From Sphingobium yanoikuyae (GTDB lineage Bacteria; Pseudomonadota; Alphaproteobacteria; Sphingomonadales; Sphingomonadaceae), in assembly GCF_013001025.1 (NCBI RefSeq), contig NZ_CP053021.1:1426001-1490000 (forward strand): a DNA stretch of 64,000 nt. Reading direction: 5' to 3'. Below the pieces are notes generated by a model. It saw only the letters and a program-made list of their open reading frames with translations, made no database searches and was not told the DNA's origin. Of the stretch, positions 43,805-53,442 are shown piece after piece. A program made the translations under genes and the position numbers. How positions within the stretch are numbered: the stretch's first letter is position 1; the number at the start of each line of letters is the position of its first letter.

Positions 43805-44455
43805 ATGAGCCTAGTCATCCGAAACCTGTCCGACCAGCTGGTCGATCTTGTCCGTGAGCGTATCCTGTCCGGCCGGGTGCCGCCCGACGGGCCGATCCGC
43901 CAGGACGCGCTGGCCGCCGAACTGGGGATCAGCAAGATTCCGCTGCGCGAGGCACTGGCTCGACTGGAGCAGGAAGGGCTGCTCAAGTCGCAGGCCAATC
44001 GCGGTTTCTTCGTGCGCAGCCTCAATCGGGTGGAGGCAGACGAAGTCTATGCGCTGCGCCTGAAGCTGGAGCCCGATGTGATGGCGTTGGCCGCCGAACG
44101 GGCGGACGAGGCGGAGCATCAGGCGGCGATCAACACGCTGGCCACCCTCTATCAGGTCACCGACGAAGGTGGCGACGGGGTGGGGGCGTTCAACCGCGCC
44201 TTCCACATGGCGTTGCTGCGTCCCAGCAGCCAGCCGCTGTCGGTCAATATTCTCGAACGGCTCCATATCCTGTCGGAACGCTATGTCCGCAAGCATCTGG
44301 AGCCGCTTGGCCGCGACGAACGCGCCAATGACGAACATCGTGAGATGCTCGATGCCTGGCTCGCCCGCGACGGCCAACTGATCCGCGAACTCACGGTCGC
44401 ACATATCCGCAAAACCATGGACGATCTCATGGTTCAGCTCGACGCCGACGACTGA
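43805..44455 (+). CDS. GntR-family (FCD domain) regulator of hydroxyproline genes
   Basis: Transcription factor of 216 residues. It has an N-terminal winged helix (about 8-72: LVDLVRERILSGRVPPDGPIRQDALAAELGISKIPLREALARLEQEGLL) and an all-helical FCD ligand domain (about 80-205) with EADEVYALRLKLEP, FHMALL and EHREMLDAW. Regulators of this class control amino-acid and hydroxy-acid catabolism and bind short palindromes with a GT-N-AC core. It follows the epimerase gene and is the obvious candidate to bind the GTATACGAT sites. The inducer may be hydroxyproline or a pathway imine. Confidence 0.88.
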   Translation: MSLVIRNLSDQLVDLVRERILSGRVPPDGPIRQDALAAELGISKIPLREALARLEQEGLLKSQANRGFFVRSLNRVEADEVYALRLKLEPDVMALAAERADEAEHQAAINTLATLYQVTDEGGDGVGAFNRAFHMALLRPSSQPLSVNILERLHILSERYVRKHLEPLGRDERANDEHREMLDAWLARDGQLIRELTVAHIRKTMDDLMVQLDADD

Positions 44456-44506
44456 GCCATAACCGAGCAACCGGAACGTCCATAAGAACAGGGAAGGAAA
44501 TTTCGG

Positions 44507-45952
44507 TTGAGCACTGGATTTTGGGGACCGATCAAGCCGATCGGCGCCAGTCATCACGCGCAGCATCAGCAATTGCGCAAGACATTGTCCTGGCCGCATC
44601 TGATCGCGCTGGGGGTCGGGGCGATTGTTGGCACCGGCATCTATACGCTGACCGGCGTGGGGGCCGACCGGGCGGGGCCGGCGGTGATCCTGGCCTTCGC
44701 CATTGCAGGGGCCGTGTGCGCCTGCGCGGCGCTGGCCTATGCCGAACTGGCCACGCTGATCCCGACCGCAGGCAGCGCCTATACCTACACCTATTCGGTG
44801 CTGGGGGAGACGCTGGCCTGGGTCGTGGGCTGGAGCCTGATCCTGGAATATTCGCTGGCGTGCAGCACGGTGGCGGTCGGCTGGTCGGGCTATCTGGTCG
44901 GCTGGATCCAGCAGGCGGGGATCAGCCTGCCGCCGATGCTGCTGGCCGGGCCGCATGGCGGCGGCATCGTCAACCTGCCCGCCGTGCTGGTGGCGCTGGC
45001 GATCGCCGGCATGCTGATCGCGGGCACGCGGGAAAGTGCGACGCTCAACATCATTCTGGTCGTCATCAAGCTGACCGCGCTCGCCGCCTTCGTCGCACTG
45101 GCGCTGCCTGCCTTCCAGTCCGACCATCTCCAGCCCTTCATGCCCTATGGCTTCGTCAGCCATGTGGAAGGTGGCATGACGCGCGGCGTGATGGCGGCAG
45201 CGGCGATCGTCTTCTTCGCCTTCTACGGTTTCGATGCGGTGGCGACCTCGGCCGAGGAAGCGCGGAATCCTGGCCGTGACCTGACCATCGGCATCGTCGG
45301 ATCGATGGCGGTCTGCACCCTCATCTATATGGCGGTCGCGGTCGCGGCGATCGGCGCGCTCGACTATCGGGCGCTGGCCGGTTCGTCCGAACCACTGGCG
45401 CTGGTGCTGCGCACGCTGGAGCATCCGGTTGCCGCCTGGCTGGTGGCGGGCGCTGCGCTGGTGGCGCTGCCCTCCGTCATCCTGGTCATGATGTATGGCC
45501 AGAGCCGCATCTTCTTCGTCATGGCGCGTGACGGGCTGCTGCCGCGTTCGCTCAGCAAGGTGTCGGAAAAGACCGGCTCGCCCGCCCGCATCACCGCGAT
45601 CACGGGCCTCTTCGTCGCGGCGGTGGCCGGCTTCTTCCGCCTCGACGAGATCGCCGAACTGGCCAATGCGGGCACGCTGATCGCCTTCATCGCGGTTGCC
45701 GGCTGCATGATGGCGCTGCGCCGCAAGGCGCCCGAGATGAAGCGCGTGTTCCGCTGTCCGCAGCCCTATCTGGTCGGCACGCTGGCGATTGTCGGCTGCA
45801 TCTATCTGCTGATCAGCCTGCCGGAAAAGACGCTGCTGCGTTTCGGCCTGTGGAACCTGGCTGGCCTGGCGCTCTATTTCGCCTATAGCCGCGGCCGCAG
45901 CCTGCTGCGCACGACCGGTTATGCGGCTAGCGAGGAAGGCTTGCCGGAATAG
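44507..45952 (+). CDS. APC-superfamily amino acid permease
   Basis: Inner-membrane transporter of 481 residues with 12 or more hydrophobic helices and the amino-acid/polyamine/organocation layout. IALGVGAIVGTGIYTLTG is the helix 1 glycine motif, and FFAFYGFDAVATSAEEARNPGRDL is the conserved helix 6-loop segment of cationic amino-acid transporter-like proteins. The start is a TTG with AAGGA upstream; no ATG fits. It directly follows the GntR gene, so hydroxyproline or proline import is a plausible role, but specificity cannot be read from sequence. Confidence 0.85.
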   Translation: MSTGFWGPIKPIGASHHAQHQQLRKTLSWPHLIALGVGAIVGTGIYTLTGVGADRAGPAVILAFAIAGAVCACAALAYAELATLIPTAGSAYTYTYSVLGETLAWVVGWSLILEYSLACSTVAVGWSGYLVGWIQQAGISLPPMLLAGPHGGGIVNLPAVLVALAIAGMLIAGTRESATLNIILVVIKLTALAAFVALALPAFQSDHLQPFMPYGFVSHVEGGMTRGVMAAAAIVFFAFYGFDAVATSAEEARNPGRDLTIGIVGSMAVCTLIYMAVAVAAIGALDYRALAGSSEPLALVLRTLEHPVAAWLVAGAALVALPSVILVMMYGQSRIFFVMARDGLLPRSLSKVSEKTGSPARITAITGLFVAAVAGFFRLDEIAELANAGTLIAFIAVAGCMMALRRKAPEMKRVFRCPQPYLVGTLAIVGCIYLLISLPEKTLLRFGLWNLAGLALYFAYSRGRSLLRTTGYAASEEGLPE

Positions 45953-45967
45953 TGCAGCCTTGACCCG

Positions 45968-46001
45968 AGCCGGTCAGCCGCGTCGCCGCGACTGGCCGGC
46001 T
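45968..46001. terminator. Hairpin between permease and gamma-glutamyltransferase genes
   Basis: AGCCGGTCAG pairs with CTGGCCGGCT (one wobble), with a CGCG/CGCG inner stem, in the 52-base gap between convergent genes. Only TTGTT follows, so it is a moderate terminator candidate. Confidence 0.5.
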
Positions 46002-46004
46002 TGT

Positions 46005-47870
46005 TCAATATCCCACAGCATAGCCCATGCGGCGGGGATCGGCGCCGGCCATGCGGGCGCCCGATGGGTCGGCCAAAATGCCCTGTACGCTGCCGATCGC
46101 GTAGGGGCCGACCAGTTCGATCTTGTGCCCCATCGCGGTCAGGCGCTGGATCGTGGCGTCCGGGAAGCGCCGTTCCGCCTGCACGGTGATCGCCGCGCCG
46201 GGCCTGTAGAAATTGGGATCGGCGTCGAGCGCGAAGCGTGGCGCCTCGATCGCGGCCTGGATCGGCAGGCCGCGATCGACGACATTGACCAGGAACTGGA
46301 ACTGGGTCTGGCCGATCGTCTCGCCGCCGGGTGAGCCGAAGACCAGTTTCAGCCGGCCCTTGTCGAGGACGATGGTCGGGCCATTGCCGAGCAGGGCGAC
46401 CTTGCCCGGTGCGACCTTGTTGGGATGGCCGGCATAGGGGGCGGACGACCCCAGGCGCAGGCCGTTGTTGAACAATATGCCGGTATTGCCCATCACCAGG
46501 AAGGTGCCGAAGCCGCCGCCGACCGTCGTCGTGACCGCGATGGCATTGCCGTCGGCATCGACCGCCGACAGGCTGGTGGTATCGCCGCCGCGCGTATGAT
46601 CGTCGCCCTGATGCGCGAAATCCTGCCGTGCCCGTTCCAGCGCGGCCCGCTCGAAGGCGGCGGCATTGCCGCCATCGGGATAGAGGCCCGCACGGGCGGC
46701 ATCGATCAGCTTGCGTCGCTCGGCGGCGAAGCGCTTGGACAGCAGTCCCTCGACCGGCGTCTGCGCGAATTTGGGATCGGCAGCATATTTATAGACATCG
46801 GCCTTCGCGACCTTGATCGCCTCGATCAGATAATGGGTGAAGAGGGGATCGTCGGCGGGCAGCGCGGCGAGGTCGAGCCCCTCGATCAGATTGAGCTGTT
46901 CGCATAATTCGAGTCCCGTGCGCGAGGTGAGCGGGCTGCAATAGACATCCAGCCCGCGATAATTGGTCGTCACCGGATCGTCCCAGCGCGGCTGATAGGC
47001 CTTGAGGTCATCGAGCCGCAGCCAGCCGCCGGTCTCCTTCGAGAAGCGGGCAAATTCCTGCGCGATCGGGCCGGTGTAGAAATAGTCATGCGCCGCCTGC
47101 AGCGCGCGATCCCGATCGGCGCCGCCCTTGAGCGCCTGGCTTTCCGCATCGGCAAGGGCCTGAAAGCTGCGGGCCAGATCGGGATTGCGGAAGATGGAAC
47201 GGGGCGCCGGGGGCTGGCCACCGGGCAGGAAGATCGCCGCGCTGGTCGGATAGAGCGCCAATGTCTTCTGCGCGCGCGTGATGAACATCGCGATGGAGGC
47301 GTCGAGCGGATGGCCGTCGCGGGCATAGCCGATCGCCGGTTCAAGCAGGGTTGAGAGCGGCAATTTGCCGAACCGGCGGGCCAGCGCGATCCAGCCGCCA
47401 AAGGCGCCCGGCACGGTCAATGCCTTGGGGCCATGGTCCAGCGCCTTGGGATCGCCATCGGGATCGAGCAGACGCGGCGCGCCGCCGGTGAAGGCCAATG
47501 ACTGGACCTTGCCTGTCTTGCGATCGAGGCAGGTGGCAAAGCCGTTGCCGCCGGCGCTGGATGCCCAGGGTTCGACCACGTTCATGACCGCCATCGCCGC
47601 GACCACGGCGTCGGCGGCGGTGCCGCCCTGCATCAGCATGCGGGTGCCGGCCATGGCGGCCAGTGGATGGCCGGCGGTCACGCCGCCATGCGGCATGGGC
47701 ACTTCGACCCGGTGCGCGGCGACGCTGGCGCTGCCGGTGCGGGGTGCGTCGGGCGCGCGTGCGCCCGATTGGGCCATGGCGCGGCCGGGCAGGGTGGATA
47801 GCGCCATGCCGGCAAGGCCGGCGGCCAGCATTTCGCGGCGATCCAGGAAGGACGGGGGCGTATCGGACAT
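46005..47870 (-). CDS. Exported gamma-glutamyltransferase, first copy
   Basis: Ntn-hydrolase precursor of 621 residues, probably periplasmic via a Tat signal (DRREMLAAGLAGMALSTLPGRAMAQ). It would hydrolyse gamma-glutamyl bonds in glutathione and related peptides. The autocatalytic cleavage and nucleophile Thr is at about 430 in GGDTTSLSAVDADGN. The substrate-binding GSPGGETIGQ and the N-terminal SSAGGNGFATCLD (family GGGGFM-like) are present. The ATG at 47870 is preferred because it directly precedes the signal; a longer frame is unsupported. It lies 80 bases downstream of a TonB receptor on the same strand, so receptor and enzyme may act on the same imported compound. Confidence 0.88.
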   Translation of the reverse strand: MSDTPPSFLDRREMLAAGLAGMALSTLPGRAMAQSGARAPDAPRTGSASVAAHRVEVPMPHGGVTAGHPLAAMAGTRMLMQGGTAADAVVAAMAVMNVVEPWASSAGGNGFATCLDRKTGKVQSLAFTGGAPRLLDPDGDPKALDHGPKALTVPGAFGGWIALARRFGKLPLSTLLEPAIGYARDGHPLDASIAMFITRAQKTLALYPTSAAIFLPGGQPPAPRSIFRNPDLARSFQALADAESQALKGGADRDRALQAAHDYFYTGPIAQEFARFSKETGGWLRLDDLKAYQPRWDDPVTTNYRGLDVYCSPLTSRTGLELCEQLNLIEGLDLAALPADDPLFTHYLIEAIKVAKADVYKYAADPKFAQTPVEGLLSKRFAAERRKLIDAARAGLYPDGGNAAAFERAALERARQDFAHQGDDHTRGGDTTSLSAVDADGNAIAVTTTVGGGFGTFLVMGNTGILFNNGLRLGSSAPYAGHPNKVAPGKVALLGNGPTIVLDKGRLKLVFGSPGGETIGQTQFQFLVNVVDRGLPIQAAIEAPRFALDADPNFYRPGAAITVQAERRFPDATIQRLTAMGHKIELVGPYAIGSVQGILADPSGARMAGADPRRMGYAVGY

Positions 47871-47950
47871 GGCGGAGCGACCTTGCAGGGGAAAGGAAAA
47901 GGAGAAAATGGGCACGGCAGCATCGCGCCGTGCCCATGTCTTGCAAGCCT

Positions 47951-50900
47951 TTAGAAGACCTTCTTCAGGCTGGTATACCAGTAGCGCGCCTGCGGCTGGT
48001 AGAGGTTCGACAGATAGCCGGCGGACGAGAGCGGCGGATCCTTGTCGAAGATGTTGCGCGCGCCGATCTGAACGGTGGTGCCGTTCAATGGGCCGTCATT
48101 CTTGAACGTATATTGGCCATAGAGATTGACCGTCGTCTGGCCCTTCACCGTCCAGGGATTGGCGGACGCATCGCGCACGCCATTTTCATAGACGCTGTCG
48201 ATATATTGGGTGAAGGCGCCGATCTTCCACGGGCCGAGCGACCAGTCGAAGGTTGCCGAAAGCCGCCAGCGCGGCTGGCCATCGCGGCCGATCACGTCGC
48301 CGCCGCCCTGGATCGGCACGCCGGCATTGATCTCGCCAGCGGCCTGCCCTGCGATCACCTGCTGCACGCCCGCCGGGGCGTCGACATAATAGCTGATCAG
48401 GCGCGAGGCATTCACGTTCAGCGAGAAGGTGCCGACCGACGTCGTGGGCAGGAAATAGTCCAGATTGAAGTCGATGCCCTGAACGGTGACCGGCAGCAGA
48501 TTCTGGAAATTGGCGACGACGTAGAGCAGTTCGCCGACCGGCGCGAGGCCGGTGCCGGCAACGCGGGCGATATCGTCCGCCGTGGGATCGCGGCGGATGA
48601 CGTTAGGGTTGCTGCTGCCCTGGGTGCGCAGCAGATAGTCGAGGTTGAGCGCATTCTGATAGTCGAGCAGGCCCACGACATTCTTCTGCTGGATCTTCCA
48701 GCGGTCGACGGTGAAGGTGACCTTGCCCAGGCCATCGCCCAGTTTCGGCGACAGCACGGCGCCGAAGCTCCAGCTGGTCGATTCTTCGGGCTTCAGGTTC
48801 GGGTTGCCGCCGCTGCGACGCAGCACCGACACGTTGCAGACCGCGCTGGAGAAGTTGGTCGCGCGCCCGGATCGGACATCGGCGTCGCACAGCACATAGT
48901 CGAAGCCGCCATTGACGCGATCGAGCGTGGAGGTGTTGATGACCTCCAGGTTCGGCGCACGGAAGCCCTGCGACCAGGAACCGCGCAGCATCATGCCCTC
49001 CAGCAATTCCCACGATCCCGCAATCTTGGGCTTCGCCACCGAACCAACGTCGCTATAATCCTCGTAACGGCCCGCGACCTGGAAATTCAGGCGACGGAAC
49101 ATGGGGATTTCCATTTCCGGGCTGAAGATCGGGATGGCGAGTTCGGCATAGGCGGACTTCACGTTGCGCTTGCCGCGCACGTCCGGGCTGGGGCTGGCAC
49201 CGCCAAGGTCGGAGCCATAGAAGACGCCGGTCACCGCGTCGGTATAGGTGGTGTCGACCCCGGCAATGCCGCCCTGATAGGTGGAGCGATTGTCATGATA
49301 GGTCTCGCGTCGCCATTCGATGCCGGCCGCGACGCCGATGCTGTTGTCGGCCCACAGGCCCAGCAGATTGGCGTTCGACACCTTGAAGTCCCACAGGGCC
49401 AGCGAGGTGCGGGTCTTGCGGGTCGCCTCGATCATGAAGCTGTCGATCGTGGACTGGCTGTTGGGCGTGCAGTCGCCGATCGAGGGCGTGTCGACGCAGC
49501 CGCCGTTGAACGGGTTGTAGGCGTCGGGCGTGGTCTTGTTGATCGCCTGTTGCAGCAGCGTGTTGGAGAAATTCTCCTGCGTGTCCTTGGCCGTGGCCCA
49601 GGTGTAGAGGCCGGCCGATTCCCAGTCGAAATCGCCGATGCTGCCGCGCAGGCCGCCCAGGAAACGATATTGGTAATTGGTCACGTCGACCTTGCGCGAT
49701 CCCACGTCGACATAACTGAGCGAGGTGATCTGCACCGGCAGGCCCTCGGCCGGGACCACCGAAAGATCGAGGCCGGGCAGGCGGTTGGGCGATCCGACCG
49801 GGCCGAGCGGGTTCCAATAGGCATTGGCCGCTACGGTGATTGGGATGTTGGCGAGCGAGCCGGGCGCGCCGATCGTCGAACTGGTCTTGCCGCGATAGAA
49901 GCCGACCTCGCCGAAGAAGGACAGAGCGTCCGACAGTTCATAGTTGATGTAGGAGAAGATGTTGATGCGCTTGACCGAGGGCTGGGCGGTCAGGTCGTCG
50001 AAGGTTGCCGGCGAATTGAAGCGCAGGTTGGAATCCGCGCCCGACATTTCCGTCGCGCCATTGCCGTCATCATAGCAGGTGTCGGGTGTGCCCGAAGCGA
50101 TGCGGCAACCGGCATTGGCGCTGGGCTGGATGTGGAACTGGCCCGAGCTGTTGGTGAAGGCAGTGCCGTTGCTGGTGAGCGTCTGGTTGAGGAAATTGGC
50201 GCCGCCGCCGGGACGGACGACGCGGAAGGTGCCCCAGGGCGTGCTGGTGCTGGTGCCGTTCCAGGCCGCGACATTGGCGAAGGAGGTGCCAGCGACATAG
50301 CCGCGCCGATCGACGCTGGCGGTATAATCCTGGTCGCTGAGATAGAGTTTCGATTTCTGGGCATAGCCGCCGAAGATCGAGATATTGCCGCGGCCTTCGT
50401 TGAAGTCGAAGCCGACCAGGCCATTGGCGGCAAATTCGCGCAGATTGGTGCCTTCCGCGCCGCCATATTGGACGTCGAACTTGGCGCCCTTGTAATCGGA
50501 CTGGAGCACATTGTTGACGACGCCGGCGACCGCGTCAGAGCCATAGAGCGCCGCCGCGCCATCGCGCAGCACTTCGACGCGCTCGATATTGCCGACGGGA
50601 ATGGTGTTGGCGTTGTAGCCGAAGGTCGGGACGCCGGAATCGACGACGCCGGTGATCGCCTGCGATGTCGGATGCAACACGGTGCGACGGCCGTTGATCA
50701 GCAGCAGCGTGTTGCCCTGGCCCAGGCCGCGCAGCGAAACGGTCGATACGTCGCCGCGCGCGGCATTGGCGTTGCCGCCGCCCAACACCTGTTCGTTGAA
50801 GGTGACGCCGCCCAGTTGCGGGATGGAGCGATAGAGGTCGGCGCCCGAAACGGCGGCCACGGCCTCGATCTGCTCTTCGCCGACCAGGCTGACCGGCAGC

Positions 50901-51091
50901 GCGCCGGCGGTATTGGCGCCCTTGATCTGGGAACCGATGACGACGATTTCCGCAGCGGCCGGTTCACCGGCCTGCGGGACGGCTTCTGTGCTGGACTGGG
51001 CCTGGGCCATGCCGGCCGTCAACGCCCAGAGACTGGCACTGGTTAGGGCGGTGGTTAAGGCGAAAAGCGTCTTTCCTCTTTCTTTCGTCAT
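47951..51091 (-). CDS. TonB-dependent outer-membrane receptor, second copy
   Basis: Receptor of 1046 residues with a signal peptide ending about residue 32 (GMAQAQ). The plug domain contains AEIVVIGSQIKG, VSLRGLGQGNTLLLINGRRT and RVEVLRDGAAALYGSDAVAGVVNNVL, and a large barrel ends in YTSLKKVF with a C-terminal Phe. GGNPNLKPEESTSWSFG is the usual barrel signature. The ATG at 51091 follows AGGGGAAC, so a longer upstream reading is rejected. The gene is sandwiched between two gamma-glutamyltransferases, suggesting gamma-glutamyl peptide uptake; no direct sequence evidence for the substrate exists. Confidence 0.92.
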   Translation of the reverse strand: MTKERGKTLFALTTALTSASLWALTAGMAQAQSSTEAVPQAGEPAAAEIVVIGSQIKGANTAGALPVSLVGEEQIEAVAAVSGADLYRSIPQLGGVTFNEQVLGGGNANAARGDVSTVSLRGLGQGNTLLLINGRRTVLHPTSQAITGVVDSGVPTFGYNANTIPVGNIERVEVLRDGAAALYGSDAVAGVVNNVLQSDYKGAKFDVQYGGAEGTNLREFAANGLVGFDFNEGRGNISIFGGYAQKSKLYLSDQDYTASVDRRGYVAGTSFANVAAWNGTSTSTPWGTFRVVRPGGGANFLNQTLTSNGTAFTNSSGQFHIQPSANAGCRIASGTPDTCYDDGNGATEMSGADSNLRFNSPATFDDLTAQPSVKRINIFSYINYELSDALSFFGEVGFYRGKTSSTIGAPGSLANIPITVAANAYWNPLGPVGSPNRLPGLDLSVVPAEGLPVQITSLSYVDVGSRKVDVTNYQYRFLGGLRGSIGDFDWESAGLYTWATAKDTQENFSNTLLQQAINKTTPDAYNPFNGGCVDTPSIGDCTPNSQSTIDSFMIEATRKTRTSLALWDFKVSNANLLGLWADNSIGVAAGIEWRRETYHDNRSTYQGGIAGVDTTYTDAVTGVFYGSDLGGASPSPDVRGKRNVKSAYAELAIPIFSPEMEIPMFRRLNFQVAGRYEDYSDVGSVAKPKIAGSWELLEGMMLRGSWSQGFRAPNLEVINTSTLDRVNGGFDYVLCDADVRSGRATNFSSAVCNVSVLRRSGGNPNLKPEESTSWSFGAVLSPKLGDGLGKVTFTVDRWKIQQKNVVGLLDYQNALNLDYLLRTQGSSNPNVIRRDPTADDIARVAGTGLAPVGELLYVVANFQNLLPVTVQGIDFNLDYFLPTTSVGTFSLNVNASRLISYYVDAPAGVQQVIAGQAAGEINAGVPIQGGGDVIGRDGQPRWRLSATFDWSLGPWKIGAFTQYIDSVYENGVRDASANPWTVKGQTTVNLYGQYTFKNDGPLNGTTVQIGARNIFDKDPPLSSAGYLSNLYQPQARYWYTSLKKVF

Positions 51092-51539
51092 TATTGTTCC
51101 CCTGTGATGAAGCCTGAAGCTTCGCGCCGTTAGGCAAAGGTGCCTTTCCGGTTCAGAGATTGGGGAGGTCGGCAAATGTCGGCGCCGCACGACGCGTGCA
51201 GCGACCCATGTTTATTGATGACCGTTCAGATAGTGCATTTGCAGGCCCTCCCGAAAAACTGGAGTTCCGGCATCATCCCTTGCGTGGGAAATCGTTGCTG
51301 CTGTCGCCCTCACGACGGCAAGGCTTTTTCCGGGCACAACACCCACCATTGTGCGCGTTCATTGCGCTAGAACTGATGGGCATGAAATTTCCGCCATATG
51401 TTTCGAAATATTTTTGAAATAAAATCGGATTTACCGGCGTATAGCGGAAAAATCGGGTTGGCTCGTTGTTGCGCGTATCGGCCGGCAAACGCCTTCCCTC
51501 GGGTGATGCCGGACAGGCCGAAAACAGGGGATTCCATCG
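51092..51539. promoter_or_regulatory. Divergent intergenic region between TonB receptor and second gamma-glutamyltransferase
   Basis: Stretch of 448 bases with no convincing gene. It holds a small hairpin GCTGTCG/CGACGGC followed by five T (51300-51329, plus strand), which could be an attenuator-like terminator. It also holds an AT-rich stretch around 51388-51450 containing the palindrome TTTCGAAA and spaced arms TTTCCGC/GCGGAAA. Promoters for both directions are expected here, but I cannot fix their positions. I see no GTATACGAT site or recognisable riboswitch. Confidence 0.4.
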
Positions 51540-53429
51540 ATGAGCGATAACGCAAAGCAGGGGGTGACCCGGCGGGAGTTTGCGGCGTCGGCCATGGCCG
51601 GTGCGGCCTTGGTCGCGGGTGCCGGGCCAGCCTCCGCCCAGGCGGGCAATGCACCGCCAAAGCCCGGCAAGGCGGCGATAGAGCCAACCAGATTGGTTAG
51701 CGCAGGCGAAACGCTGCGGCCGGAAATCGTCGGTCAGTTCGGCATCGTCGCGGCAGGACGTCATTATGCCGTGGCGGCAGGGACGCGAATCCTGCTGGCC
51801 GGTGGCAATGCGACCGACGCGGGCGTCGCGGCGGTCTTCGCCGCGGCCGTGACCGAGATTTCGCATTTCGGCTTTGGCGGCGAAGCGCCGACCATCATCT
51901 ATGACGGCAAGACGAAGAAGGTGTCGCTGATCAGCGGCCAGGGCGTCGCGCCGGGGCTGGCCACGCCCGACAAGTTCGCCGATGCCGGCGTCATTCCGGG
52001 CAATGGCCCCAATGGCGGCACCGTGCCGGCGATGGTCGATGCGATGGCGCTCGCGCTCCAGCTCAATGGCACGATGGGCCTGCATGAAGTGATGCAGCCC
52101 GCCATCGAGCTGGCCGACGGCTTTGTCATGTATAATTTCCTGGCCGAAGTGTTCGTCAGCCAGCAGAAGGCGACGTCCAAATATAAGGACGCCTACGACG
52201 CCTATTATCCCGGTGGCCAATTGCCCAAAACCGGGGAGATTTTCCGCCAGCCCAACCTCGCCCGCACGATGCGGATCATCGCCGACGCGGATGCCGCAGC
52301 GTTCAAGAAGAGCGGCGATCGCAAGGCCGCGATCCAGGCCGGGCGCGATGCCTTCTACAAGGGCAACATCGCCCGCCGCATCGGCGCCGCGATGGAGCGG
52401 GACGGCGGCCTGATGCGCTATGAGGATCTGGCCAAATACAAGGGCAAGGTCGAGGCGCCGGCGATGACCAGCGTCTTTGGCTATCAGGTCTGCAAGGCGG
52501 GGTTCTGGAGCCAGGGGCCGGCCATGCTGATGGCGCTCAACATTGCGGAGGCGGCCGGGATCGCGACGATGGAGCCGGGCTCCGCGCCCTATCTCCACAC
52601 CGTTGCCGAGGCGATCAAGCTCGCCTTCGACGATCGCAACATGTATTTTGGCGACCCCGATTTCGCCACAGTGCCGATGAAGGGGCTGTTGTCGAAGGAC
52701 TATGCGGCGCAGCGGGCCAGGCAGATCGGCCCGCGCGCCTCGCTGGAGCATCGCTTCGGCAATCCCTGGGCGTTCGAGGGCAGGGCGCGGACCACGCCGC
52801 AATTCACGCCGCATATGCTGAAAGCCCCGCCCAAGCCGACCGCCGACACGACCGCGATCGAAGTGGTGGACAAGGACGGCAACCTCTTTTCCTGCACGCC
52901 CAGTTCCGGCTGGATGCTGGGCGGCGCCTATATTGCAGGCGATACCGGCGTGCCGATGAGCAACCGCCTGACCGTGTTCGACCTTGATCCGGAAAGCCCC
53001 AATGTCCTGGTGCCGGGCAAGCGGCCGCGCACGACCCTGTCGCCTTCGATGGTGCTCAAGGACGGCCAGCCCTATCTGGCTATCGGCACGCCGGGCGGCG
53101 ACAATCAGGATCAGCAGATCATGAATGTGCTGCTGCGGGTGCTGGCCTTTAACCAGCCGCTCCAGGCCGCGATCGAGGCGCCGCGGATCAATTCCAATCA
53201 TTTCCACGGCTCCTTCGGCATCAAGAAGGATGAGCCGGGCGTACTGGAAATCGAGGATCGCGTGCCGGAGGCGGTGCGCGACGATCTGACCGCGCGCGGT
53301 CACAAGCTGGACGTGCTGGGGCCGTTCGCGGTGTCGACCGGCATCGTCGCGGCCGGCGTGGTGCCGGGCAGCGGCACGCTGCGCGGTGGCGCGGATGTGC
53401 GCCGCGAACGCTATATATTTGGTTGGTAA
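51540..53429 (+). CDS. Exported gamma-glutamyltransferase family protein, second copy
   Basis: Ntn-hydrolase precursor of 629 residues with a clear Tat signal (TRREFAASAMAGAALVAGAG). The predicted nucleophile Thr is at about 436 in ADTTAIEVVDKDGN. AIGTPGGDNQDQQ takes the place of the usual GSPGG-T-I motif, as in the more divergent YwrD-like GGT group, which often acts as a hydrolase or acylase. EAPRINSNHFHGSF is a further conserved stretch. It differs strongly from the first copy, so this is not a recent duplication. Thirteen bases separate it from the amidohydrolase fusion downstream, indicating an operon. Confidence 0.85.
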   Translation: MSDNAKQGVTRREFAASAMAGAALVAGAGPASAQAGNAPPKPGKAAIEPTRLVSAGETLRPEIVGQFGIVAAGRHYAVAAGTRILLAGGNATDAGVAAVFAAAVTEISHFGFGGEAPTIIYDGKTKKVSLISGQGVAPGLATPDKFADAGVIPGNGPNGGTVPAMVDAMALALQLNGTMGLHEVMQPAIELADGFVMYNFLAEVFVSQQKATSKYKDAYDAYYPGGQLPKTGEIFRQPNLARTMRIIADADAAAFKKSGDRKAAIQAGRDAFYKGNIARRIGAAMERDGGLMRYEDLAKYKGKVEAPAMTSVFGYQVCKAGFWSQGPAMLMALNIAEAAGIATMEPGSAPYLHTVAEAIKLAFDDRNMYFGDPDFATVPMKGLLSKDYAAQRARQIGPRASLEHRFGNPWAFEGRARTTPQFTPHMLKAPPKPTADTTAIEVVDKDGNLFSCTPSSGWMLGGAYIAGDTGVPMSNRLTVFDLDPESPNVLVPGKRPRTTLSPSMVLKDGQPYLAIGTPGGDNQDQQIMNVLLRVLAFNQPLQAAIEAPRINSNHFHGSFGIKKDEPGVLEIEDRVPEAVRDDLTARGHKLDVLGPFAVSTGIVAAGVVPGSGTLRGGADVRRERYIFGW

Positions 53430-53442
53430 GGGGATCGATCCG

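Noticed and set aside
47663..51046. Very long plus-strand open frame of about 1127 codons opposite the second TonB receptor
   Set aside because: It mirrors the receptor codons in a GC-rich genome, has low-complexity Arg/Gly/Ala composition and no recognisable domain.
51092..51539. Riboswitch (for example cobalamin) upstream of the TonB receptor
   Set aside because: I found no B12-box-like sequence or conserved junction; only a small hairpin and AT-rich stretches are visible.
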